Shown piece after piece: positions 19,752 to 26,577 of a DNA stretch of 64,000 nucleotides. The notes beneath the pieces were generated by a model that saw only the letters and a list, made by a program, of their open reading frames with translations, searched no databases and was not told where the DNA came from. Positions within the stretch are counted from its first letter, which is position 1. The number at the start of each line of letters is the position of its first letter. Position numbers and translations under genes: made by a program. This DNA comes from VRUE01 sp963697695 (GTDB lineage: Bacteria > Actinomycetota > Thermoleophilia > Solirubrobacterales > 70-9), in NCBI GenBank assembly GCA_963697695.1, contig OY969094.1, forward strand, positions 2,170,001 through 2,234,000, written 5' to 3'.

Positions 19752-20629
19752 CTCAGAACGTCTTTAGAGACGCTGCCGACTCCGAGCAGGCCGGGGCCGA
19801 CGTGGGCGCCGATCACGGGGCCGATCTCTGAGATGTAGACCGGCTCGCAGCCGAAGATCTCACGGCAGTCGTCGGCGAGAGCGTTAGCGGCCTCTTCGTC
19901 CTGGATGTGCTGGATCACCCAGGCATCGAGGCCGGACTCATGGCGCTGGCGCGCGTAGTCGCGTAGTCGCTCGATAGAGCGCCCCCGGGTCCTTACCCGC
20001 TCGACCGGGGTGATCTCCTCCTCCAGGGTGAGGATCGGCTTGATCTTCAGCGCCGAGCCGATCCAGGCGCGGGCGCCGCCGATCCGGCCACCGCGCCGTA
20101 GGTACTCGAGCGTGTCGATCGCGAACCACATCTTCAGCTCCTCGCGAGCTTGTTCAGCCCGGGCCAGGACAGCCGCGCCATCGCCTCCTGCCGCCGCAGC
20201 GGCGGAAGCGGCGAGCACCGAGTAGCCCATGCCACCACAGGCGGAGCGGGAATCGAAGACACGGATGCACTCGCCTTCCTTGCCTTCGGCGATCAGCCGC
20301 TCGCGCGCCTGGTTGGCGGCCTCGAACGTCCCCGAGATCTCGGCGGAGATGTGGATCGAGACGATTTCCTTGCCCGCGTCGAGCAACGGTTCGTAGACCG
20401 AGACGAAGTCGCCGATCGAGGGCTGAGACGTGGTGGCGCCGCCTTCGGAGGCGCGCAGGCGCTCGTAGAAGCCGGCGTAGTCGGAGATCTCCAGCTCGCG
20501 CTCCTGATGGTCGTCGACGGATACATAGAGGCTGATCCGCTCGATGCCACGCTCGGCGACCAGCTCCGATGGGAGGTAGGCCGTAGAGTCGCACACCACC
20601 GCAGTTGGAGCGCTCGAAGTCAAGGCCAA
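19748..20629 (-). CDS. DegV family fatty-acid-binding protein
   Basis: A 293-aa DegV protein. The N-terminal VVCDSTAYLPSELV is the family signature, SQPSIGDFVSVYEPLL is near residue 95, and SIHISAEISGTFEAA near 115 is the fatty-acid head-group site. The C-terminal GPVIGAHVGPGLLGVG is also conserved. In Firmicutes such proteins (FakB) bind fatty acids for phosphorylation by FakA; no FakA is in this window. The start is TTG at 20629, after GAGAGAATCGC. It is divergent from erpA. Confidence 0.9.
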   Translation of the reverse strand: MALTSSAPTAVVCDSTAYLPSELVAERGIERISLYVSVDDHQERELEISDYAGFYERLRASEGGATTSQPSIGDFVSVYEPLLDAGKEIVSIHISAEISGTFEAANQARERLIAEGKEGECIRVFDSRSACGGMGYSVLAASAAAAAGGDGAAVLARAEQAREELKMWFAIDTLEYLRRGGRIGGARAWIGSALKIKPILTLEEEITPVERVRTRGRSIERLRDYARQRHESGLDAWVIQHIQDEEAANALADDCREIFGCEPVYISEIGPVIGAHVGPGLLGVGSVSKDVLS

Positions 20630-20651
20630 GCGATTCTCTCAGACGTCCCGC

Positions 20652-20657
20652 TACACT
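20652..20657 (+). promoter_or_regulatory. Putative -10 box (TACACT) for erpA
   Basis: TACACT ends 7 nt before the GTG at 20665, with no Shine-Dalgarno sequence between. A leaderless transcript is likely. Confidence 0.5.
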
Positions 20658-20664
20658 TTATGAA

Positions 20665-21039
20665 GTGACTGAGACTCCCCAAGCGGCTGTTGGCCTCACG
20701 GACAAGGCGGCCGAGAAGATCGCCGAGCTGCTCGGCACCCAGGAGGGTTCCGAGGATCAGGCGTTGCGCGTCGCGGTGCGGGGCGGCGGTTGCTCGGGGT
20801 TCCAGTACGCCCTTGCCTTCGACCGCGCCAAGGACGACGATCACATCTTCGAGGTCGACGGCGTCTCGGTGATCGTCGACAAAGTCAGCATGCAGTTCGT
20901 CTTCGGCTCCGAGGTCGACTACGTCGAAGGGCTGCAGGGCGCCGGTTTCCAGGTCAACAACCCGAACGTGGTTGCGGCCTGCGGCTGCGGTTCCTCCTTT
21001 CAGGTCAAGGAGGACGCAGCGGAGACAGCTGCGGTCTAG
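20665..21039 (+). CDS. erpA: HesB/IscA-type iron-sulfur insertion protein
   Basis: A 124-aa A-type carrier that delivers Fe-S clusters to apoproteins. The three conserved Cys are visible: GGGCSGFQY near residue 42 and AACGCGSSF near 108. GTG 20665 was chosen over the ATG at 20605 because the latter lies inside the opposite gene and a -10 box sits 7 nt before the GTG. It is convergent with the CGFS glutaredoxin and BolA genes, which also act in Fe-S handling, so the cluster forms a small Fe-S module. The symbol rests on family resemblance (ErpA versus IscA cannot be separated here). Confidence 0.88.
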   Translation: MTETPQAAVGLTDKAAEKIAELLGTQEGSEDQALRVAVRGGGCSGFQYALAFDRAKDDDHIFEVDGVSVIVDKVSMQFVFGSEVDYVEGLQGAGFQVNNPNVVAACGCGSSFQVKEDAAETAAV

Positions 21040-21044
21040 CTGCT

Positions 21045-21437
21045 CTATTCGATCTGGAGCGGTGGCGACTGTGCTGGTGGCTGTGCGGCGGGAGCGGCGG
21101 CGACCTCCGGCTGCTCGACGCCAAGCGCCTCGGCCAGCTCGCCGGACTCGAACATCTCCTCGACGATGTCAGCCCCGCCGAGCAGCTCGCCGTTGACGTA
21201 GAGCTGGGGGAAGGTCTGCCAGTCGGAGATCTCGGAGGTCACTTCGCGCAGCGGCTGCAGGGCCGGCAGCACGTCGATCGCGCCGTACTCGACGTCGAGC
21301 GTGTCGAGCGTCTGCACGACCCGCATCGAGAAGCCGCAGCGCGGCATTTCCGGCGTGCCCTTCATGAAGAGCAGCACCGGGTTGGCGGCGATCAGCTCCT
21401 CGACCTTCTGCTTCAGCTCGGCGTCGGCCACGGACAC
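21045..21437 (-). CDS. Monothiol CGFS glutaredoxin
   Basis: A 130-aa Grx4-type protein that binds a [2Fe-2S] cluster, often with BolA. The core is VLLFMKGTPEMPRCGFSMRV with the CGFS active site, then the cis-Pro segment WQTFPQLYVNGELLGGAD. The last 25 residues are an Ala/Pro/Gln-rich tail not seen in most homologues. The start is probably GTG 21437, 7 nt after GGGTAG; GTG 21431 is the alternative. It begins 7 nt after the bolA stop, so the two are co-transcribed. Confidence 0.88.
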   Translation of the reverse strand: MSVADAELKQKVEELIAANPVLLFMKGTPEMPRCGFSMRVVQTLDTLDVEYGAIDVLPALQPLREVTSEISDWQTFPQLYVNGELLGGADIVEEMFESGELAEALGVEQPEVAAAPAAQPPAQSPPLQIE

Positions 21438-21444
21438 AGAGTAG

Positions 21445-21678
21445 CTACCCGGATACCTGGGTCTTGACTGAGAGTGCGTGGATCGCGCCGTCGTCGAAGC
21501 GATCCTTGACCGCCGCCTTGACCAGGCGGTGCTGGTCGATCCTCGAGAGACCCTCGAACTGCGGGGCGGAGACGGTTGCGCGCAGGTGATCTCCACCGCC
21601 CGTCTCGTCGACCACCTCTACCGTCGCGCCGGGGAGCGCCGCCTCGATCATCGCCTCGATTTCCGCCAAGTCGGCCAT
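21445..21678 (-). CDS. bolA: BolA family protein
   Basis: A 77-aa BolA-like protein. It has the KH-like fold pattern, with a His in GGGDHLRATV that can ligate the shared Fe-S cluster, and the signature RIDQHRLVKAAVKDRF and AIHALSVKTQ near the C terminus. TAGAAT at 21685-21690 on the minus strand ends 6 nt before the ATG, so the mRNA is probably leaderless. It is upstream of the CGFS glutaredoxin in the same operon. BolA-Grx pairs are known Fe-S chaperone complexes. Confidence 0.9.
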   Translation of the reverse strand: MADLAEIEAMIEAALPGATVEVVDETGGGDHLRATVSAPQFEGLSRIDQHRLVKAAVKDRFDDGAIHALSVKTQVSG

Positions 21679-21684
21679 GACGCG

Positions 21685-21690
21685 ATTCTA
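21685..21690 (-). promoter_or_regulatory. Putative -10 box (TAGAAT) for bolA
   Basis: TAGAAT on the minus strand ends 6 nt before the bolA ATG. No ribosome binding site intervenes. Confidence 0.5.
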
Positions 21691-21777
21691 TGGATGCGAC
21701 CCCAGCTGAGAGCGCCGCCCAGCTGGCAGTAGACAAAAAGTTACAATTTCATCTGCCATGTGTAGGTCTATGCCATC

Positions 21778-21783
21778 TAGCAT
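21778..21783 (+). promoter_or_regulatory. Putative -10 box (TAGCAT) for leaderless start
   Basis: TAGCAT ends 6 nt before the ATG at 21790, as in the paralogous gene at 4532. Confidence 0.5.
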
Positions 21784-21789
21784 CGGTGC

Positions 21790-21972
21790 ATGGAGTCGAT
21801 GAGATCGACCTGGACAGACTCGCGTCTTGACGACCTCAACGGTCGCGTCAGCGATCTCTCGGTTCGCATTGACTCGCTCCAGCGGACCATCATCCAGGTC
21901 GGCGGGGCTTTGATCGCAGCCTTCATCGGTCTGATGGCCGCCGTCCTTGGCCTGGTCGCGACGCAGCTCTGA
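21790..21972 (+). CDS. Small single-pass membrane protein, paralogue of 4532
   Basis: A 60-aa protein with a helical head (TWTDSRLDDLNGRVSDLSVR) whose heptads suit a coiled coil, and a C-terminal hydrophobic tail (VGGALIAAFIGLMAAVLGLV). The architecture, the MW/TW-D-RLDD start and the TAGC-T box 6-7 nt before ATGGA match the gene at 4532. Both are single genes lying between unrelated neighbours. The function is unknown; a small tail-anchored or single-span regulator is one possibility. Confidence 0.6.
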   Translation: MESMRSTWTDSRLDDLNGRVSDLSVRIDSLQRTIIQVGGALIAAFIGLMAAVLGLVATQL

Positions 21973-21980
21973 AGGATCCG

Positions 21981-23387
21981 CTAGCCGGAGATCTTCTCGC
22001 CCAGGGTCTCGAGCATCTCCTCAACCCGGACGAACTTGACTCGAGGGCGGCCGTGCGGCTCGCCGCGGCCGACCTCGGCCTCGTTGATCGCCTGCCAGTC
22101 CTCGAAGCTGACGAAGCGCACGCTGCGCTCGGCAAGCAGGGCCTCTATCGCTGCCGGCTCGGGCCGCTCGGGGCTGAGCAGCGTTTGGCTCTCGACGTCG
22201 GCGAGCAGGTGCTGCACCGTCTCCAGTGCGTCCTTCTTGTTGGTGCCGATCACGCCGGAGGGGCCGCGCTTGATCCAACCGGCCGTGTAATGACCGACCT
22301 TGTGGCCGGCGTCGTGGGAGTCGAGCACGCGGCCGCCCTCGTTGAGGATCAACCCGCGCTTTTCGTCGAAGGGGACGCCCTCGATCGGGACGCCTGTGTA
22401 GCCGACCGAGCGCAGCACGAGGCTGCACTCGAGCTCCTCGCGCTCACCGGTGTCCTTTGCCCGTAGCGTTCCGTCCTCGTCGACCAGCTCGTTGCGGCCG
22501 ATCACGATCTTCTCCACTTTGCCGTCGCCGACGATCTCGACCGGCGAGGTGAGGAAGCGGAGCACGATCCGCTTGCGCTTGCCCTCGGCCTGCCGCCGGG
22601 AGAACTCGCGCAGGGTCTCGACGTTGACCCGGGTCGTCTTGTCGGCCTCCTCGGACTCGAGGTAGGCGGCGCTGGCCGGATCGAGCTCGACCTCGGAGGG
22701 GTCGACGACGACGTCGGCATCCTCCATCTCACCCAGCTCCTTGATCTCGGGATTGGTGAAGGCCGCCTGGGTGGGGCCGCGGCGGCCGAGGACGACGATC
22801 TCCTTGATCCGGCTCGCGTCCAGCATCTCGATCGCGTGGTCGGCGGTGTCGGTCTGGCGCAGCTCATGATCGGTCAGCGCCAGCATCCGGGCGACGTCCA
22901 TCGCCACGTTGCCGTTGCCGATCACCACGGCACGCTCGCCGCTGAGGTCGAAGTCCTCGTCACAGTAGTCGGGATGGGCGTTGTACCAGCCGACGAAGGC
23001 GGTGGCGGCGTGGCTGCCGGGCAGGTCTTCGCCTGGGATGCCGAGCTGGCGGTCGGTCTCGCAGCCGACCGTGAAGAGGATCGCGTGGTAGTGCCGCTCG
23101 AGATCGTCGACCTCGATGTCATGACCGACCTTGACGTTGCCGAAGAAGCGGAAGCCCTCCCGAGCGGCGGTTTTCTCGTAGACCCGGATTACCGACTTGA
23201 TCTTGGGGTGGTCCGGAGCGACACCGCCGCGGACCAGGCCGAAGGGGGTGGGGAGGCGATCGAAGAGGTCGACCTGGGCGTGCGTCGCTTCGTCTTTGAG
23301 GATGTGCTCGGCGGCGTAGAAACCGGACGGGCCGGCGCCGACGATGGCGACTCGAAGGGGATTTTCGGGAGTTCCGATCTTGCTCAT
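21981..23387 (-). CDS. fprA: Ferredoxin-NADP+ reductase, FprA/adrenodoxin-reductase type
   Basis: A 468-aa flavoprotein that passes electrons between NADPH and ferredoxin. The FAD motif VAIVGAGPSGFYAAE is at residues 13-27, LPTPFGLVRGGVAPDHPKIK near 45-65 is characteristic of the FprA/adrenodoxin reductase family, and the NADP motif VIGNGNVAMDVARML is near 155. VGHYTAGWIKRGPSGVIGTNK near 365 is also diagnostic. It lies next to Fe-S maturation genes, which suits a partner of ferredoxins. The ATG at 23387 begins MSKIGTPENPLRVAI. Confidence 0.94.
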   Translation of the reverse strand: MSKIGTPENPLRVAIVGAGPSGFYAAEHILKDEATHAQVDLFDRLPTPFGLVRGGVAPDHPKIKSVIRVYEKTAAREGFRFFGNVKVGHDIEVDDLERHYHAILFTVGCETDRQLGIPGEDLPGSHAATAFVGWYNAHPDYCDEDFDLSGERAVVIGNGNVAMDVARMLALTDHELRQTDTADHAIEMLDASRIKEIVVLGRRGPTQAAFTNPEIKELGEMEDADVVVDPSEVELDPASAAYLESEEADKTTRVNVETLREFSRRQAEGKRKRIVLRFLTSPVEIVGDGKVEKIVIGRNELVDEDGTLRAKDTGEREELECSLVLRSVGYTGVPIEGVPFDEKRGLILNEGGRVLDSHDAGHKVGHYTAGWIKRGPSGVIGTNKKDALETVQHLLADVESQTLLSPERPEPAAIEALLAERSVRFVSFEDWQAINEAEVGRGEPHGRPRVKFVRVEEMLETLGEKISG

Positions 23388-23457
23388 GGCCTCTGTTCGA
23401 CGGTCGGTGGGGGTCTATGGCGAGCGCGAAAGGATAGGGAACGACGCCTTTCGGGCC

Positions 23458-23997
23458 CTATGCGGCCAGCAGCATCCGGTTGCAGTCGGGGCAGACGCCG
23501 TGGCTGAGCGATGGCAGCTCTGCCCGGTCGAATAGCTGCAAGCGCCGCACCGCCTCCTCGACCTCGACCCACTCGCCATCGACTTCGAAACGGTCGCACC
23601 AGCCGCACATCTCGAGGGTGTCCTCCCCGCGTGGGGTATCGGGGTCGAGCAATGGCATCGGGGTCTCGCGCTCCTCTTCAGAGCGGAGGCTGGCGGTGAA
23701 TAAGACCACCCGGCCGCCGGGCCGGGCGATGATCCTGATCTCCATCGCGCGGCGGACGCGTGGGCCGTCGCAGCGGAAGGGCAGCTCTACGGTGCCGATC
23801 TCATCGCGTATGCGGCGCAGCAGCAGGCGTTGCAGCCTTTTCAGCTCTTCGCCGTCGACGTAGTCCCACAGCGAGCGCCCGAGGCTGCTGCCGGCCTCTG
23901 TCCAGCCGTTCTCCTCGGCGAAGCGGTAGTACCCCTCGTCGACCTTGATCAGCCGGTCCTGATCGTCGATCGCGTAGCTGAGGGTCTCGCTACTCAT
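23458..23997 (-). CDS. PAS-like domain protein with C-terminal zinc-ribbon-like Cys pairs
   Basis: A 179-aa protein. Residues 5-110 look like a PAS domain (a YAIDDQDRLIKVDEGYYRFA start, then LWDYVDGEELKRLQRLLLRR and a FTASL strand). The C-terminal 50 residues contain CGWCDRF and CPDCNRM, two CxxC pairs about 40 residues apart that would suit Zn or an Fe-S site. No output domain is present. Its ATG overlaps the hemQ stop by 4 nt, so it is translationally coupled to haem synthesis and might sense haem, redox state or oxygen. That role is inference. Confidence 0.75.
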   Translation of the reverse strand: MSSETLSYAIDDQDRLIKVDEGYYRFAEENGWTEAGSSLGRSLWDYVDGEELKRLQRLLLRRIRDEIGTVELPFRCDGPRVRRAMEIRIIARPGGRVVLFTASLRSEEERETPMPLLDPDTPRGEDTLEMCGWCDRFEVDGEWVEVEEAVRRLQLFDRAELPSLSHGVCPDCNRMLLAA

Positions 23998-24701
23998 CCA
24001 GTGGCAGGTGCTGCCTCCGGTACGGCGCCCGGCGTGCCATCCAGGGCGTCGAGCGCCTTGCGGATCGAGAGTGCGACGCAGGTGAAGATCGGCGTCTCGC
24101 GCTCGGTATAGGCGCTTGACTCGGTCGGGCGCAGCTCCTGCACGAGGTCGAGGAACATGCCCGGGTCATCCCCCTCGAAGGCGACGACGAACTCCTGGTC
24201 GTCGAGGCCGAAGGAGTACGAGGTGTTGATCGTGATCTCGGGATAACGCCGCCCGACTTCGATGTGGCTTTTCATGATCCGCCCACGCTCCTCGGCCGGC
24301 AGGCCGTACCAGCGGCGCTGCTTGACCATCGGGTAGAGGAACAGGTACTTGCGCTCCGAGGTGCAGATCTCGGGCCGCGCCTGCTCCTCGGAGTAGGGCG
24401 AGTGCTTGGTCATCGAGAGGAACGAGTAGGGGGTCTCCGTCCACTTCGCCAGGCCGCTCTGGCCAAGGACGACGTGGAAGGTGTGCAGATCGTCGAGATT
24501 GGGGCTCTGGCTGAGCAGCACCAGGTCGACGTCGCCACGCGTGCCTATGGTTGAGTAGGCGCGCAGCGAGCGGTCCAGCCCGAAGTCCTCGCAGGCGGCG
24601 AGGAACTCCAGCTTGTCCGCGGCTCGAAGCTCGGCGTCGCGGCGGCGCCAGGCGGGATCGATCTTGAAGAAGGTGAACTTGGCGAAAGTGCGGTCGGCCA
24701 T
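23994..24701 (-). CDS. hemQ: Coproheme decarboxylase (chlorite dismutase family)
   Basis: A 235-aa protein of the chlorite dismutase-like family, acting as HemQ/ChdC, the last step of the coproporphyrin-dependent haem route used by Gram-positive bacteria. The key Tyr segment is YLFLYPMVKQRRWYGLP near residue 125 and the proximal His lies in MKSHIEVGRRYP near 150. True chlorite dismutases carry an Arg near the distal pocket that is not evident here. ATG 24701 gives MADRTFAKFTFF; the frame continues upstream but runs into an inverted-repeat element. TATCGT ends 7 nt before the ATG. Confidence 0.92.
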   Translation of the reverse strand: MADRTFAKFTFFKIDPAWRRRDAELRAADKLEFLAACEDFGLDRSLRAYSTIGTRGDVDLVLLSQSPNLDDLHTFHVVLGQSGLAKWTETPYSFLSMTKHSPYSEEQARPEICTSERKYLFLYPMVKQRRWYGLPAEERGRIMKSHIEVGRRYPEITINTSYSFGLDDQEFVVAFEGDDPGMFLDLVQELRPTESSAYTERETPIFTCVALSIRKALDALDGTPGAVPEAAPATG

Positions 24702-24708
24702 TGGGTTG

Positions 24709-24714
24709 ACGATA
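24709..24714 (-). promoter_or_regulatory. Putative -10 box (TATCGT) for hemQ
   Basis: TATCGT on the minus strand ends 7 nt before the hemQ ATG. The spacing fits a leaderless transcript. Confidence 0.45.
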
Positions 24715-24732
24715 GCCGTCTCTATGGTGGGG

Positions 24733-24844
24733 GCGGGACTCGGACAGGGGGTTCCGCTTAACTTTTTCGGTGGAGCGGAGGCGGCCGTCCGAGGGCCGGG
24801 CGCCGAAAAAGTACAAGACGCTCCACCCCCTACCCGAGCCCCGC
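24733..24844. repeat. Long imperfect inverted-repeat element 1
   Basis: About 112 nt folding back on itself. The outer arms are GCGGGACTCGGACAGGGGG (24733-24751) and the complement of CCCCCTACCCGAGCCCCGC (24826-24844). The inner arms ACTTTTTCGG (24761-24770) and CCGAAAAAGT (24803-24812) are perfect. Element 2 at 41725-41849 has the same order: an AGGGGGT outer arm, a TCCGCTT-like stretch and a TTTTTCG inner arm. It lies between hemQ and the next plus-strand gene. Confidence 0.6.
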
Positions 24845-24873
24845 GCCAAGGGACGGGCGCTTCGTCTACACGA

Positions 24874-26553
24874 GTGACCTTGGTTCTGCTGCCGAAGGGG
24901 ACCGGGGTGGAGGAGCTTGCACGGGTCCGCGGCATTGCCCCGGGATTGCTCAGCGCTGGGCTGGGGAGCGTGCCGGCGGAGCAGACGTATCTGGATATCT
25001 CGCAGGGGAATCGGGTTTTCGATTCGCTCTACGACTGGGATCTGCCAAGGAATGTGGGCGGGGGGATCTGTGGGCCGGCTTACTCGGAGGCCGTGGTCGA
25101 GCGGGCGGAATCGGCTCCTGCGGATATCGAACCGGGGCTGTTGGCGGAGACCCTGAGTAAGGCGGGGAAGACGTGTGCGGTCCGCAGCGCGAGTTCGAGG
25201 CAGCTCGAGAGCCTCGTGCAGGAGCTCCGCGGCGACGATCTCCTGCTCGCGATCGAGCGGGCACCGCCGGCGAAGAACGAGGCCTTGGCGATGGGGATCG
25301 CGGGGCGGGGATTTGACGGGACCCTGACGTCGGATAGCACGCGATTGGACGGGTACGTGCTTTCAACCGATATCGCGCCGACGGTTCTCACCCGTCTCGG
25401 CGTCGCCGTGCCGGCGCAGATGTCCGGCCAGCCGATAGAGGTGGATGGATCGACCGACCCGGCCGGTCTGGTCTCCCTGGGAACGCGAATGGCTGCGATC
25501 TCCGAGCGGCGCGGGCCGGTGATCGGGATCAGCCTTCTGGCCTGGCTACTTGCGTTTGGCTTGGTGCCGGCGGTCTCTCGGGGACGAGCGGCGCGGAACT
25601 GCGTCCGCGTGGCCGGCTTGAGCGTGGTCTACCTGCCTTTGCTGCTGTTGCTCGGCTCGGCGCTGGAGCCGAGCCAAGCTGCCGAACAGCTCCTCGTGAT
25701 GTTGGGTGCGCCGCTGCTTGCCGTCGCGACGCTGGCGATATGGGGTGGCTACCGCGCTCTCGCCGTCGCGTCGGGTCTGGTCGTTCTGGCCTATGCCGTC
25801 GACGTGGTTGCCGGCTCCCCGCTCACCTCGCTTTCGCTGCTGGGCCCGAACCCGGGGCTCGGCGTGCGTTTTTACGGAATCGGCAACGAGCTGGAGGCGC
25901 TCCTGGCCGTGCTGGTCGTCGCTGGAACCGGCGCCGGACTGGCGGGTTTTGCGCCGCGGCTCTCCGCGCGAGGCGCTGCCACTACGTTCCTGGCGATCGG
26001 GCTCTTCTTCGCCTTCATCTTCGCTGCCGGGCGGTTTGGCGCCGACGTCGGTGCGGCGATCGTCCTCTCGCTCGGCGCCGCCGTGGCAGCCGCCGCGATC
26101 GCCACCAGACGCCGGGGCGCGGGCCTGCTTGTGGCCGCGATTCCGTTCGTCGTCCTGGCTCTCCTCGCCCTGGTGGACCTGATCTCGGGAGCGAACGCCC
26201 ACCTGACCCGCTCGGTTCTCGATGCCGGTGGGCTCGGTGACCTCGGCGACGTCGCTCAGCGGCGCCTTCAGCTCTCTGCCCACAGTTTCAGCCGGCCTGT
26301 GGTGCTGATCTTCCTGCCTTTGATCGCCGCCATCGCCGCTCTCGCCCTGGTGCGGCGCGATCGCCTCCGCGCATGGCTGCGCGGCTACCCCGCGGTTCGC
26401 GCCGGTCTCCTCGGGGCGCTGGCTGCAACCGCCGTGGGAACCCTTGCCAACGACTCCGGTGCTCTGCTGCTGGAGATCGGCACCGCCTACCTGCTGGTCT
26501 TCATCGGCTTCGCCTGGGCGGAAGCGCGTCCTCGCCCTGGAAGTCGCCTCTGA
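24874..26553 (+). CDS. Multi-pass membrane protein with alkaline-phosphatase-like N-terminal domain
   Basis: About 559 aa from GTG 24874. Residues 1-210 look like part of an alkaline-phosphatase-superfamily fold (GLLSAGLGSVPAEQTYLDIS; later DGYVLSTDIAPTVLTRLGV and QMSGQPIEV, which resemble the C-terminal part of phosphopentomutase/sulfatase-like domains). I see no complete metal site, so catalysis is uncertain. Residues 215-550 contain about ten transmembrane segments. The frame is open back to 24613, across inverted-repeat element 1 and into hemQ; I chose the first start after the element, where homology-like sequence begins (VTLVLLPKGTGVEEL). It is just upstream of a GT4-flippase fusion and may serve envelope polymer assembly. 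Confidence 0.65.
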   Translation: MTLVLLPKGTGVEELARVRGIAPGLLSAGLGSVPAEQTYLDISQGNRVFDSLYDWDLPRNVGGGICGPAYSEAVVERAESAPADIEPGLLAETLSKAGKTCAVRSASSRQLESLVQELRGDDLLLAIERAPPAKNEALAMGIAGRGFDGTLTSDSTRLDGYVLSTDIAPTVLTRLGVAVPAQMSGQPIEVDGSTDPAGLVSLGTRMAAISERRGPVIGISLLAWLLAFGLVPAVSRGRAARNCVRVAGLSVVYLPLLLLLGSALEPSQAAEQLLVMLGAPLLAVATLAIWGGYRALAVASGLVVLAYAVDVVAGSPLTSLSLLGPNPGLGVRFYGIGNELEALLAVLVVAGTGAGLAGFAPRLSARGAATTFLAIGLFFAFIFAAGRFGADVGAAIVLSLGAAVAAAAIATRRRGAGLLVAAIPFVVLALLALVDLISGANAHLTRSVLDAGGLGDLGDVAQRRLQLSAHSFSRPVVLIFLPLIAAIAALALVRRDRLRAWLRGYPAVRAGLLGALAATAVGTLANDSGALLLEIGTAYLLVFIGFAWAEARPRPGSRL

Positions 26554-26577
26554 GCAATCGACTACTCTTTGCGTTTC

